This document shows, piece after piece, positions 44,733 to 54,145 of a stretch of 64,000 bases of DNA. The notes below the pieces were generated by a model. That model worked only from the letters and a program-made list of their open reading frames with translations. It was not told the DNA's origin and ran no database searches. The position numbers and the translations under genes were made by a program. The stretch covers positions 1 to 64,000 of the forward strand of contig NZ_QTQP01000013.1 in assembly GCF_003854275.1 (NCBI RefSeq), given 5' to 3'. Every line of letters begins with the position of its first letter. The first letter of the stretch is position 1. This stretch comes from Burkholderia sp. Bp8963 (GTDB lineage Bacteria > Pseudomonadota > Gammaproteobacteria > Burkholderiales > Burkholderiaceae).

Positions 44733-44984
44733 TCACAATTCATGTCCCAATCGCCTGACAGTCGCCAATGGCTGACGGAGGGCCGGTGGGCGTTGGGGGA
44801 GAGCTGGAGCCGCCCTTTCTTGCCAGCTTGCCCCCGAGTCAACCAGCCAGAACAGCGTCTGAAAACACAAACCGGGCGCGTCAATGTTGCACGTCTCCTC
44901 AACTGTCAGGAGGTAGTCCCAGGTCACCGCGAGGGATACCTCGACAGCAGCGGTCAATAGCAGCAAAGCGGCGACGTGTTTCAT
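44733..44984 (-). CDS. Small exported hypothetical protein
   Basis: 83 residues from ATG 44984. The start MKHVAALLLLTAAVEVSLA looks like a signal peptide or membrane anchor. The rest has two cysteines (ETCNIDAPGLCFQ) that could form a disulfide, then a proline-rich tail. No family is recognised. The sequence to its right (44985-45261) and left (44496-44732) holds nothing clear. Confidence 0.4.
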   Translation of the reverse strand: MKHVAALLLLTAAVEVSLAVTWDYLLTVEETCNIDAPGLCFQTLFWLVDSGASWQERAAPALPQRPPALRQPLATVRRLGHEL

Positions 44985-45261
44985 GGGCTCAGATCTCGCG
45001 ACCGGCATGCCGATGAGTATGGCATGGGTGTCATGAGGTTCTCGAGACAGCAGGTATCTGCCGGCAGTGACACAGGGTGTTCGCGACCATGAAAATTCCA
45101 TCCCCGGCGCGGCTGCCAAGCGTGTGCTGGCGCGTAGTGCACGCGACGTGGCGGTAAGCGGCTTGACGGCCAGGCGCGTCCGGCACACGCACTGGCAAGC
45201 GCCATCGTCGCAGGGGCCTGACTGAATGGCCAGCTCAGTGTAATACTTTCGAAGGCTTGGC

Positions 45262-45831
45262 CTACAGCGCGGGCGCGATGTTTTGGGTCCCCTCGCTACG
45301 GGAAGCGCTATCCACGAATTCGCCTTGCTTCAATAAACCTCTCGATCTCGCTCCCCGCAGTGACGCGTCCACCGCTGCGGCCGGTTGTGCTGCAGGCCGC
45401 ACCATCTCTACCGACGTCCACTGCGGCCTCCTGTCCATCGTGCCCCGAGGCGCGAAAAACATGACAGACGCGACGACAGCGCCGCACGCCGCAACACACG
45501 CCTGCTGCCGTCGAGCCCGAGCCTCCCTGGATTTCCGTGCCCGAGCCTCGCGCATTTCCTGCGCGTACGCTCTCCTGGATTCCCGCAGGTAGGCCTCGGC
45601 GTTACCGGCTGCAGCTGACTCTCGCAACGACGCATCGTACTGGTCGCGGCGCGCCGTGTCCGATAGCACTTGATACGCAGCGTGGATTTCGATGAACCGC
45701 GTAGCAGCTTCAGTGGGATGGTCCAGATTGCGGTCTGGATGCCACTTCATGGCGGCGCGCCGATACGCAACCTTAAGTTCTGTTGCGGAAGCTGTTCCCC
45801 GGACCCCGAGCAATTCGTATAGGGTCTGCAT
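45262..45831 (-). CDS. J-domain protein with a membrane anchor
   Basis: 189 residues. The J domain occupies 1-70 with HPD at 31-33 (KWHPDRN) and helix [13 protein letters not shown] charged coiled-coil-like linker ([17 protein letters not shown]) is followed by one hydrophobic segment, [17 protein letters not shown], and a short variable tail. It lacks the Gly/Phe and zinc-finger regions of DnaJ, so it is a specialised co-chaperone that would recruit DnaK at the inner membrane. No DnaK gene is near. Confidence 0.85.
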   Translation of the reverse strand: MQTLYELLGVRGTASATELKVAYRRAAMKWHPDRNLDHPTEAATRFIEIHAAYQVLSDTARRDQYDASLRESAAAGNAEAYLRESRRAYAQEMREARARKSREARARRQQACVAACGAVVASVMFFAPRGTMDRRPQWTSVEMVRPAAQPAAAVDASLRGARSRGLLKQGEFVDSASRSEGTQNIAPAL

Positions 45832-46204
45832 AAATTTTTCCCTGCTTATTCTGCTTCAATTCAGCTTACCTGTAGTGGCCATTCGATACATAGGATGGAA
45901 ACCCTATGGATTGCGGTTACACACGAAAGCACCTCGCCGCTCTGCGTAGTCTCGAAGAATTACGGACTCATCCCAAGCACGTGGTCGTAGACTGCCTTGC
46001 GCAAGTCGGCCGTGACCCATGAGGGCTCATGGCTCGCTGACACCACTGCGGATTGCGTGCTTGTCTGACTACGCACCGGTCAGCGACCTGCTTGCTCGTG
46101 CTTGCTGCGACTGCGCATCCGTATCAACATCAAGTTGCCTCATCCGGAACACGCGACTCCGGGCACCCACCATGTCAGCGCCACCGCCGTCAGGAAGAAT
46201 TGCA
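45832..46204. other. Intergenic region without a recognisable gene
   Basis: Nothing supportable was seen. It contains the upstream region of the J-domain gene and the 3' flank of the dioxygenase gene. The plus strand frame across the end of the interval runs antisense into the dioxygenase and is a composition artefact. Confidence 0.4.
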
Positions 46205-46813
46205 CTACGCGAGCACGAAATCGAACCGGGCCGCCTTTTGCTCGCCTTGGTCGTCGATCGTCATCAGCAGCCGGCGATCGAACAGGAAATCGCGAGCGTT
46301 GCGCGGCTCCCCGGGGAAGTACAGTTGAGTGGTGAGGATCGGTCCGTTCGGCGGCTGCACCTTCACATGGAAGTGTCGCGTGCGTCCCGGATAGAGACCC
46401 GGCACGATGGTCTCCAGGCGGTAGCGTCCCTCGCTGTCGGCGAATTGGTGGCCACGTAGCCGGAACCCTTCGACGTCGTACTCTCCGGCGTCATTGGCGT
46501 GCCAGAAATCCAGCAATGCCCCGGACACTGCCCTGCATTCTGTCGACAGCACCCTCCCGGTCAGGACGATCTTCGTTCCATTGATTCCCGGTTCGAGCAG
46601 CGACGCGCGTTTCGGCGAGTGCGGCTGGAAGAACGGGCCGGCCGTCTGCTGCGGTGTCGGTTGGTCATCGTCCATGCAGGCGGGCGTGGCTGAAACCGCA
46701 CCGGCCTGGCGATAGCTGGCATTTCCGAGGGCCAAAAGGATCAACGTGGACGGGACTGCACCCGACCTGCGAAGAAAATTGCGCCGTCCCCGGCTCACAC
46801 TTCGTGTCCTCAT
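46205..46813 (-). CDS. Exported intradiol dioxygenase-like protein
   Basis: 202 residues from ATG 46813. The N-terminus SRGRRNFLRRSGAVPSTLILLALGNA is a twin-arginine-like signal. The body keeps the intradiol core: QQTAGPFFQPHSPKR, LTGRVLSTECRAVSGALLDFWHANDAGEYD, and YPGRTRHFHVKVQP, which supplies the iron-binding Tyr and His pair. Extracytoplasmic intradiol-like proteins have been linked to breakdown of lignin-type or catecholic compounds. No operon partner. Confidence 0.82.
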   Translation of the reverse strand: MRTRSVSRGRRNFLRRSGAVPSTLILLALGNASYRQAGAVSATPACMDDDQPTPQQTAGPFFQPHSPKRASLLEPGINGTKIVLTGRVLSTECRAVSGALLDFWHANDAGEYDVEGFRLRGHQFADSEGRYRLETIVPGLYPGRTRHFHVKVQPPNGPILTTQLYFPGEPRNARDFLFDRRLLMTIDDQGEQKAARFDFVLA

Positions 46814-47480
46814 CGTGGAGGCTCGTTGCTTCCCGCTCGATCGCCACGCTGCGCGGTGCGCGCTATGGGGCCGACGAGTGGTCGTGCGGACGCCGTCACG
46901 GTTACCGGAGCCTGCACCTGTGCCAACCATGGTAAGCCGAAACGTCAGGTCGGGTGAGCCTTCGGGGGCACAGCCGGTGAATGACCGGTCGTCGTCATAG
47001 AGGCGGATCTCGCCGGGTGACTAAGCGACGGAGCCCGCGGCGCCCTGATGCGCGGCGGCCAGCTAGCGACCGGTTGAATCCCCGCAGTCGATAGTATTTG
47101 CAAGGATTTTCCCGTCCCGACGAGAAGCTGACGGAGCGCCTCCGAGCGAAAAAAACATTGTCGAAGGCTTTGGTCGAACGGCTGCCATGGCGAAACGCGC
47201 GCGTCAGGCAAAAGTCGGCCATGAACGGTCCTTGGGCTGTGCTGTCGCGTAGCCGTGCGTACGTCACTTCCGCCTTGCGACCGGTCGTTCAAGACAGGGG
47301 CCCGCTTCGTCAAATCATCCGCCAAGGCGGTCGCACTAAGATCCTCCACAATCTGCATCGCGACTAATCCTGCACAGGGTGACGGGTCTATGCGATGGAT
47401 CGCCTCGGCGGACCATTTTGATTTGATTGCGGTGGCGGAAACATTGCGGTCGGTTAGACTAGTGGCTCCGCTGAAACCTG
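46814..47480. other. Region without a recognisable gene
   Basis: Frames are open on both strands but none resembles a known protein, and no clear ribosome site was found. It may be decayed mobile-element DNA, and it includes the upstream region of the nuclease gene at 47481. Confidence 0.4.
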
Positions 47481-48254
47481 ATGACCGAGATCATGTTCCG
47501 AGCATCTATGCCTAGGGTATTCGAGCTGCGAGATCTTATCGAGCAGCCACTGGCCCCAAGCGCGTACTTTCAGGATTTTGAAACAGTCCTCGGCGATAGA
47601 CTCGCAAGAGCCATCTGGCTCGCTCGTGAACGTGAGTTCCAGCGGCTCGACGCCGTGTCGTGGGAGGCATTGAAGAGCGAGGCGCGCCCCTACCTGACGC
47701 TGCATGATCCTAACGGACGCGGATGGCAGCAGTTAATCGATGTTTTGAATCAGGCACGTGCGCACAATTATCTCGTCGAGCTCGGTTGCTCTGACGTGCA
47801 GTTCGTGCCGCGAAACAATAAAAGGGAAACACCGGATCTCGAAGGGACGTTGAACACGCGGAGGGTGTTGTGCGAGGTCAAGACCGTCAATATTTCCGAC
47901 GACGAGGCGAATCGCCGGAATACAGGTCGGGCCGATTACATATCGAACTCGCTCAATGAGCAGTTCCTCAAGAAGCTAAAGTGCACGCTAGGCAAGGCCA
48001 AAAGCCAAATGGAAGTCTATGACGTCGGTGGAAATGCGCGGCGCATCGCCTTCCTGATCATCAACTTCGATGACAGCTTCGCCGAATATAAGGCCGACTA
48101 TTATAGTCAGATAGACCAGCATCTTGCCTCTGAACCCGTCGAGGGCGTCGACGTCGTCTTCTACAACCAGCAAACCGCGTTTCATGTGGACGTGTCTATG
48201 CGAAGCGCCTTGGTGGTCAATGAGGCGAGCTGGCCGGAAATTGGGTCAGAGTGA
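47481..48254 (+). CDS. PD-(D/E)XK nuclease-like hypothetical protein
   Basis: 257 residues with moderate GC, lower than its neighbours. A PD-(D/E)XK pattern is visible: D119 in RETPDLEG, then 12 residues later E132-V-K134 in VLCEVKTVN, a spacing typical of restriction-type nucleases. An N-terminal helical domain (about 15-105, with ARAIWLAREREFQRLDAVSWEALKSEARPYL) may recognise DNA or a partner. The C-terminus is alpha/beta (RRIAFLIINFDDSFAEYKADYY). Another start at 47508 is possible. No methylase is adjacent, so this is an orphan nuclease, perhaps defensive. Confidence 0.6.
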   Translation: MTEIMFRASMPRVFELRDLIEQPLAPSAYFQDFETVLGDRLARAIWLAREREFQRLDAVSWEALKSEARPYLTLHDPNGRGWQQLIDVLNQARAHNYLVELGCSDVQFVPRNNKRETPDLEGTLNTRRVLCEVKTVNISDDEANRRNTGRADYISNSLNEQFLKKLKCTLGKAKSQMEVYDVGGNARRIAFLIINFDDSFAEYKADYYSQIDQHLASEPVEGVDVVFYNQQTAFHVDVSMRSALVVNEASWPEIGSE

Positions 48255-48451
48255 CTCGCTTTCCAAACACCGGGGCATCAAAGGTCCGAGCGGATGGCCG
48301 TTGTTACCTTGAGAACTGCTGCCGCGGATACAACGGGTCGACCGGCAGTAATGGGGCGGATACGGAAGTTGGCGGCTGATGCTGCAGCGCACGACCGGCA
48401 CCCAGCGCCGAACTTCCGAGATCGGCCACGAAGCGTCACTCACCGAGACAG

Positions 48452-48877
48452 TCATTTGGATGCTCCGCACCGCAATCCGCCGCTCGTATGCCGAAAATGC
48501 GCGCCGCATCCTCGAACAATACAGCTTTCAATCACGTGGGCGTTTTCGCCTGCCCGACGCTGCTCGCCGCACGAGATCAGTCGGGAGCCACTTCGCGAAA
48601 TCAGGCAGGTCAACTGCGATTCGTCGGGCACCGTCTCGCGATCGGGCCAGCGCGTGGCCTTGATGCGATGCCGCATTTCGACGAGCCGCGAGTCGGGGAT
48701 GTGAACGCGGAACGGGCGAAGCGCGGACTTGTCGCCGTTAGCGGGTTCCGTGATCTTGCCGATTACCGTGCTCGTATCGGCGAAGGCGAGCCGGCTAAGC
48801 GAACCGGCAGCGAGTGCCGCAGCGGCCAAACCGACGAAGTGCCAGCGAGATGAGGATTGGGGCGTGTCGTTTGACAT
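48452..48877 (-). pseudogene. Truncated exported epoxide hydrolase (N-terminal part)
   Basis: A signal (HFVGLAAAALAAGSLSRLAFA) is followed by the epoxide hydrolase N-terminal motif FRVHIPDSRLVEMRHRIKATRWPDRETVPDES, after which the sequence becomes unrelated. The alpha/beta hydrolase catalytic domain is missing. Homology ends near 48614. Confidence 0.7.
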
Positions 48878-48898
48878 GGAATCGGTTTCCTGCTTCGA

Positions 48899-49036
48899 TC
48901 AGCGCGTGGCGTTGGGGGTAGAAGCGGCGACGTACAGCATCACGAAGTCATACATGCGCATGGGCTTGTGGCCCGTGAGTTCGAAAAAGTCGTTCGTCAT
49001 GCGGTCATATCGTCCCAGCGCATGCAGGTAGGCCAT
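48899..49036 (-). pseudogene. C-terminal remnant of an NmrA-like / SDR-type protein
   Basis: The last 45 residues read AYLHALGRYDRMTNDFFELTGHKPMRMYDFV, resembling the end of NmrA/NAD(P)-binding proteins (TGxxPxTxxDFV). No upstream coding part remains. It lies between the epoxide hydrolase fragment and the nitrilase, so this interval has suffered repeated deletions. Confidence 0.5.
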
Positions 49037-49085
49037 CACGGCCGATGATCGACCACGCGAGCGGCAATGCCGCGTTTCTCTGGAA

Positions 49086-50078
49086 TCATGCAGCCTGGGC
49101 GCGCAGATCGCCGGGACTCTGATCGTTCACGATCATCGGGGGCACTGCGCGTTCGTGAACATGCGCGGTCGGCGTACGGTCGATCATCAGACTCAGCAAT
49201 TCCGGGCGGTTGTAGTGGCCGACCGGGTCCATCAGCATCTTGCGTCGGTCAATTTGCGTGAAGTCGAGATCTACGATGACTTCCCCTTCACCCGAGCGAA
49301 GCGGCTCGGCCATCAGCATGCCGTCGGGCGAAACGATCGTGGTGAAGCAACCACCCGTGATCGGACCGATACCACAACCCGTATCCTTCATGATCTGCGC
49401 CTGCTGGTTGGCGTCCAGCCACGCCGTCGCGTTGACGACGAAAGCACCGGACTCGAGCGCATGCTGACGGATGTTGATCTCCATCCGCTGGGCGAAGCCC
49501 TCGCCAAAGGCCGAACCCGGGTACATCGCCGAGTGGATCTGCTCGCCGTCGGCAATCATCGCGTAGCGCACGAGCGGGTTGTTGTGCTCGAAGCACGCGA
49601 GCTGGCCGATGCGACCGACTGCGCTGTCGACGGCACGCAGGCCCGAGCCGTCTCCCTGGCCCCAGATCATGCGCTCGAAATGCGTCGGCGTGATCTTGCG
49701 GCGGCGCTGGATCAACGTCCCGTCGGCGTCGAAAAGCAGTTGCGTGTTGTAGAGCGTGCCGCCATCGCGCTCGTTGACGCCGATGGATACGACCATGCCG
49801 GCCCTTCTCGCGGCTTCTCCGATTGCATCGGTGGCGGTCGAGGGCACGGTTACGGCCTGTTCGAGCAGGCGCAGGTGTTCACTGCCCGACAGCAGTTCGA
49901 TGCCCGTCTGGACGGCCGCAAAGTACGGATAGTAAGGCACGACCGTCTCGGGGAAAGTGGCGAACTGCACGCCCTTCTGGCCCAGCTCGTGGATCTTTTC
50001 CACGACCTTGGCGACGGTTGCTTCACGGCTGTAGAGCACCGGGCTGAACTGGACGGCGGCGACTTTGACGATTTTCAT
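49086..50078 (-). CDS. Nitrilase family hydrolase
   Basis: 330 residues. The catalytic triad is visible: Glu in FATFPETVVPYYPY, Lys in RRRKITPTHFERMIWGQGDG, and Cys in GQLACFEHNNPLVRYA. Bacterial nitrilases usually read CWEH; here it is CFEH. IHSAMYPGS and the ATAWLD block also match aliphatic/aryl nitrilases, which convert nitriles to acids and ammonia. Divergent to no close gene; a MarR remnant follows on its 5' side. Confidence 0.9.
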   Translation of the reverse strand: MKIVKVAAVQFSPVLYSREATVAKVVEKIHELGQKGVQFATFPETVVPYYPYFAAVQTGIELLSGSEHLRLLEQAVTVPSTATDAIGEAARRAGMVVSIGVNERDGGTLYNTQLLFDADGTLIQRRRKITPTHFERMIWGQGDGSGLRAVDSAVGRIGQLACFEHNNPLVRYAMIADGEQIHSAMYPGSAFGEGFAQRMEINIRQHALESGAFVVNATAWLDANQQAQIMKDTGCGIGPITGGCFTTIVSPDGMLMAEPLRSGEGEVIVDLDFTQIDRRKMLMDPVGHYNRPELLSLMIDRTPTAHVHERAVPPMIVNDQSPGDLRAQAA

Positions 50079-50152
50079 AAGAATTCCTTAGTTAAATGGG
50101 TGGCGTGGCAGGCATGGGTCGAACTTGCATTTGCAACATCGACCGAAAAACT

Positions 50153-50341
50153 TCAGACCATACGCGGCGGCAAACCGCGCGCGATATTCATAAGCTCATG
50201 GGCACCGGTTTCTCCCAGGAGGCGTGTCACGAGGCTCTGCGCAGAGGACCACCCGCTCGCTGCGCTTTTGAGCAACACCTTGCCTTCAAGCGTGAGCGAG
50301 AAAGGCCGGCTGCGGCCATCGCTTGCCGGGACGCCTTCTGC
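50153..50341 (-). pseudogene. Remnant of a MarR regulator (C-terminal half)
   Basis: DGRSRPFSLTLEGKVLLKSAASGWSSAQSLVTRLLGETGAHELMNIARGL matches the wing and dimerisation helix of MarR proteins (D-x-R-x-x-x-x-x-LT-x-x-G). The recognition helix is lost upstream. It may once have regulated the nitrilase. Confidence 0.6.
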
Positions 50342-50494
50342 AAGATGGGTGCATTTGAGCGGACGAATGTATCTCGCTTGTGTCCGGAAGCGGGCTGTAT
50401 GTATGCGCGTGTATCCGCTTTTCCTGTAGATACTTTGGAATACACGGAGATGGGGCGGAAAACGACCAGGGCGATGGCGTGATGTCACAAGGTC

Positions 50495-51532
50495 TCAGCC
50501 ATTGCTGCCTGGCTCGTCTCCCATATTCTTCGCCGCCGCGCGCGAAAACCGCATTTGATATTCACTTGGAGACAATCCGGTTTTGCGCTTGAACAATTGC
50601 CGGAATGTACTGATATCGCCATAACCGATACGTTGACTAAGCGCCTCCAGCCCGATTGGCCGTGTTTCCAGTAAGCGTTTCGCGACTTCGATACGCAGAT
50701 TCTGCAGATACGTAAGCGGCGCGAGCCCGACGGCTTCCTTGAAGCGGCGATTGAGCGTGCGTTCGCTCACAGCAAGCGATGCTGCCAGCTCACTCAGCCG
50801 GAATCCCTGCTGCAACGTAGCCTCCATCTGCTGCTGGGCACGGGCGACGAGGGTATCGGTATGTCCGTGTTCCTCGACAAGCGTTGCAAAGGAAGCCTGC
50901 GAAGTCCGATTCATGTCGATCAACAGTGCCTTCGCGGTCATCGTGGCGAGCGCCTCGCCGGCGAGTGTTTCAACAAGCTGCACCGCGAGATTCAGATACG
51001 ACGTCACGGAACCGCCCGAGATGATGCCGTCTTGCGCGATCATCAGTTCCTGCGCGCGAACTTCGACTCGCGGATAGCGGCGCGCGAAGTCCGCGGCTCT
51101 CGCCCAGTGCGTGGTAGCGGCGCGGCCATCCAGCAGGCCGGCCTCGGCGAGCAGGTAATTGGCGGTGCAATATGCTGCCAGCACGGCGCCGGCCTTGCGT
51201 TGGCGCCTCAGCGCGGAAGACAACTCGTTCAACTGCTCGCGGCGCCCGATGAACTCGTCGATGTTCGAGAAAAACGGTGCGGTCAGCAGAACGGCGTCCG
51301 CCCGCTTGCGCGGGTCGATCTTTCCGTCGACCTGAATGGTCTGGCCCGACGCGGCAGTGACGGGTTGACCGTCGAGCGATTCCACACGCCATGCGAGCAC
51401 GGGTGCGGATGTGGTGCCGGCCGGTGTGGCCTTGCGCATATGGAACTGATTGGCTGCGCTGAAAACGTCAACCGGACCCGCGACGCCGGACGCGAGGATG
51501 CCGTCATAGACCCAGATGCGGACGATGGCCAT
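50495..51532 (-). CDS. GlxA-type AraC regulator
   Basis: 345 residues. The N-terminal DJ-1/PfpI-like domain starts IRIWVYDGILASGVAGPVDVFSAAN and has AGAVLAAYCTANYLLAEAGLLDGRAATTHW around the former nucleophile cysteine. The C-terminus has the paired helix-turn-helix (LAASLAVSERTLNRRFKEAVGLAPLTYL, then LSQRIGYGDISTFRQLFKRKTGLSPSEYQMRF). Divergent from the tautomerase/NTF2/hydrolase operon by 107 bases, so likely its activator. Confidence 0.92.
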   Translation of the reverse strand: MAIVRIWVYDGILASGVAGPVDVFSAANQFHMRKATPAGTTSAPVLAWRVESLDGQPVTAASGQTIQVDGKIDPRKRADAVLLTAPFFSNIDEFIGRREQLNELSSALRRQRKAGAVLAAYCTANYLLAEAGLLDGRAATTHWARAADFARRYPRVEVRAQELMIAQDGIISGGSVTSYLNLAVQLVETLAGEALATMTAKALLIDMNRTSQASFATLVEEHGHTDTLVARAQQQMEATLQQGFRLSELAASLAVSERTLNRRFKEAVGLAPLTYLQNLRIEVAKRLLETRPIGLEALSQRIGYGDISTFRQLFKRKTGLSPSEYQMRFSRAAAKNMGDEPGSNG

Positions 51533-51638
51533 TTGCGTGTCTGAAATTCCCTGAATAATGGCGATCCTGCCACTTATGGCCGCGCGAGTAAACCCCGATC
51601 ATGGCCACATCCAACGAATCGAAAGCAGGAGCAACACC

Positions 51639-51845
51639 ATGCCAATGATCGATGCACTGTGGCCCGAAAACGCTTTGACGCCCGAGGCCGAGGCACGCCT
51701 CGTCAAGGGACTGACCGACATTCTCATCGAGGCGGAAGGCTACGATCCTGCCAGTCCGATCGCATGGCGCCGCCGCGAAAATGCGTGCATCACGCTCGAA
51801 GCGGCTCGCGATGCCGCTACCGCAGGCATCACGAGCAAACCGTAA
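51639..51845 (+). CDS. Tautomerase-like small protein
   Basis: 68 residues from ATG 51639 (AGGAG upstream). Proline directly follows the start methionine (MPMIDALWPENALTPEAEARLVKGLTDILI), as required for the N-terminal catalytic proline of 4-oxalocrotonate tautomerase-type enzymes. The length fits a single beta-alpha-beta unit. First gene of a four-gene operon. Confidence 0.75.
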   Translation: MPMIDALWPENALTPEAEARLVKGLTDILIEAEGYDPASPIAWRRRENACITLEAARDAATAGITSKP

Positions 51846-51858
51846 CAGGAGCACCAGC

Positions 51859-52296
51859 ATGAAATTCAACGACACAGCCCCCGTGATGGCACCCGCCGGC
51901 GGTCCGCCGCTCTGGCTGACGAGCCTCGCTGAAAACGCCACGCTCGAAGCCACCGTCCTGAAACGTCCAATCGAAGGACGAGCCGACGTTCTTTCCGTGA
52001 TCAAACACGCGGTCTCGCTCTACGAATTCCAGCATCACAGCTACAAGGGCGTGATTGGCGACGGTTTGTATCTGGAGTCCTATCGCTCCCAGATCCAGGG
52101 CATGCCGATCGAGACGGTGGTCGTCGCGCATCTGAACGACAAGGGCGAGACGGATTCCGTGGTCATTAACCATCGCCCGCTCGAATCGGCGATGCTGTTT
52201 TCCAGACTGATGGCGGAACGCGTCGACGAGCGTTTCCGCGGTTGCTATCTGACGGGACCGGAAGCACGGCCGCACGATGAAACGGCTTCTTCTTAA
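51859..52296 (+). CDS. NTF2-like / SnoaL-type protein
   Basis: 145 residues from ATG 51859 with AGGAG upstream. The pattern VLKRPIEGRADVLSVIKHAVSLYEFQHHSYKGVIGDGLYLESY, then IETVVVAHLNDKGETDSVVINHRPL, is typical of NTF2-fold proteins. Thirteen bases after the tautomerase gene and overlapping the next gene by 20 bases. Confidence 0.75.
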   Translation: MKFNDTAPVMAPAGGPPLWLTSLAENATLEATVLKRPIEGRADVLSVIKHAVSLYEFQHHSYKGVIGDGLYLESYRSQIQGMPIETVVVAHLNDKGETDSVVINHRPLESAMLFSRLMAERVDERFRGCYLTGPEARPHDETASS

Positions 52297-52660
52297 TCTG
52301 ACGACAGCCTCCGTACTCGTCGTTTCTGCTGGAGTTTCCATGGCGCACACCACTTCGATGCCAGCCACGCCAACCACGAAGATATTGGCGATTGGCACCT
52401 TTCCGCCGGGCACGGACATGCAGCTTGTCCAATCCATCCTTCCGACCGAAGTCCGCGAGACGGCGCAGCTTTACCTCGGGGGCGCGATTGATCAGTGGTA
52501 CTCACTGCAGGACCAGCCTGGGGTGGTGTTCATCCTGAACATGACCGACGTCAGTCAAGCGCATGAAATGCTCGAGGAGCTTCCTTTGGGGAAAGCGCAC
52601 CTGATGACATTCTCGCTGCTCCCAATTGGTCCACTGAAGCCGTTGAGCAAGCTTTTCTAA
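52277..52660 (+). CDS. Exported muconolactone isomerase-like protein
   Basis: 127 residues. Signal peptide LNLTTASVLVVSAGVSMAH precedes a 95-residue domain (KILAIGTFPPGTDMQLVQSILPTEVRETAQLYLGGAIDQWY, with LPLGKAHLMTFSLLPIGPL) resembling the dimeric alpha/beta barrel of muconolactone isomerase/YCII proteins. A cytoplasmic relative is present at 59.3 kb. The gene overlaps its neighbour upstream and is followed by a hydrolase gene after 15 bases. Confidence 0.75.
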   Translation: MKRLLLNLTTASVLVVSAGVSMAHTTSMPATPTTKILAIGTFPPGTDMQLVQSILPTEVRETAQLYLGGAIDQWYSLQDQPGVVFILNMTDVSQAHEMLEELPLGKAHLMTFSLLPIGPLKPLSKLF

Positions 52661-52675
52661 ACGAGAGCCACGATC

Positions 52676-53650
52676 ATGTTCAAACTTTCAATGAAGGCGC
52701 CACTCTCCTCGGCAGTCGCCGTGGGTATTTCCCCTTGCACGATTGTGCCGGCGTCATCCTCATCGGCGCCGAAGGTTGAAGTCGGCGAGGTGCAGGTCAA
52801 TGCCGACATCAAGCTGCGTCATATGGTGTATCGGCCCGCGCATTCAAAGGGAACGGTATTGTTCCTGCACGGCTTTCCGGAGACGATGTACGCGTGGAAG
52901 CCGATTGCCGAATCGCTGTCCAGCGACTATGAAGTGCATGCGTTTGACTGGCCGGGCTATGGACAATCCTCGCGCCCAGCCGCGGACCGTTTCTCGTATG
53001 CGCCGATGGATTATGCCCATGTGCTGGAAGACTATATCCGCACGTCTGGCATTGACAGTTCGAACCTGGTGATTTATGCGACCGATATCGGGGCCTTGCC
53101 TGCGCTGCTGGCCGCATTGGAGCAACCGGATATCGCCAGAGAAATCATTGTTGGCGACTTTGCTCCATTCAACCGCCCGCAATACATGTACGAAAGCCTG
53201 CAGGGTCTGAAGTCAAAACCTTCATCTGACGTTGTGCATGCCGCGATGAACAAGAACCGTGACGAAATTCTCGCCAACACATTCTTCCGCGGCATGTCGA
53301 CGGAGGAGCGTTACGCATTGCCCCGGGAGTTCAGGGAGGATATGGCGAAAGGCTGGGACGGTGATATCACGTCGGCTGACGCCTTCTACCACTACTACTC
53401 CTGCTTCACTCGCGACCAGGACTACTTTGAAGCCAATATGGCAAAGCTGAAAATCCCCGTGAGGTTGGTGTGGGGCGAACAGGATATCTATATCAAGAAG
53501 GAAATGGGTGTTGAGTACGCGAACCGTAGCGGCATGAAGCTCGCGATTCTCCCTGAACTCGGCCATTTTCCGCATCTGCAAGCGCCTGAGCAGACGGTGA
53601 CCGAGGTTCGGGCCGCGTTTGACGCGCTCCGCAATCAAATGAGCGACTAG
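52676..53650 (+). CDS. Alpha/beta hydrolase, haloalkane dehalogenase-like, probably exported
   Basis: 324 residues. A hydrophobic N-terminus (SAVAVGISPCTIVPASS) suggests export or a lipobox-like anchor. The fold begins VLFLHGFPETMYAWKPIAESL (HGFPE oxyanion motif). The nucleophile is D in IYATDIGALPAL, as in haloalkane dehalogenases, fluoroacetate dehalogenases and epoxide hydrolases, with a late histidine in ELGHFPHLQAPEQ. Last gene of the operon driven by the GlxA-type regulator. Confidence 0.83.
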   Translation: MFKLSMKAPLSSAVAVGISPCTIVPASSSSAPKVEVGEVQVNADIKLRHMVYRPAHSKGTVLFLHGFPETMYAWKPIAESLSSDYEVHAFDWPGYGQSSRPAADRFSYAPMDYAHVLEDYIRTSGIDSSNLVIYATDIGALPALLAALEQPDIAREIIVGDFAPFNRPQYMYESLQGLKSKPSSDVVHAAMNKNRDEILANTFFRGMSTEERYALPREFREDMAKGWDGDITSADAFYHYYSCFTRDQDYFEANMAKLKIPVRLVWGEQDIYIKKEMGVEYANRSGMKLAILPELGHFPHLQAPEQTVTEVRAAFDALRNQMSD

Positions 53651-54145
53651 AGAGAGTGCGCTGTCGATGCAGAGGTTACTCAGGCCCAAGTGCCTCGTTT
53701 GTAGTGATCCGGGTCGCTCTGGACATCGGCAAAGCAGACACAAAACGCCGGTAAACAGTGGGAGGACCAAGGCTTACTCGCCTCCAGTTGCTGACTGTCC
53801 GTGAGGAGCTGTCGAGGCGTCCGAACCGCCTCCGGAACCCGCCATTGAGGTGCGAATGCCCTGAGTGACCGTTCAGGGTCGGCTTCGGCCGACTGCATCC
53901 GGCGGTAGTCGGCCAACTTCGGCCGTTCGACTGGAAAGAATGAGAGCTGGCTCAACGGCCGTTCCGCTTCCGTTACCGGACGTCGACTCCGATGGCGGAG
54001 TGCGTTTCGTTGGTGGACGGAGATCACCGCTCGCCGCCTTTACCCTTGACCATGTGGGTCAATGTGCGCGGTTCGCATCGAGCGTGTAAGGCTGCGTTCG
54101 CGTGGCGGGGCGAGTCCAGCACGGCGCAGTCAAGCTTGCCTTGCA
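53651..54145. other. Region without a recognisable gene
   Basis: About 500 bases with no convincing gene. Inverted-repeat-rich segments around 53880-53940 (TCGGCTTCGGCCGA-like) and a minus-strand frame with no recognisable family were seen. Probably old, decayed sequence. Confidence 0.4.

Noticed and set aside
53680-54027. Minus-strand 115-codon frame between the hydrolase and Crp genes
   Set aside because: No recognisable domain or start signal; the sequence resembles the decayed intergenic DNA seen elsewhere in the window.
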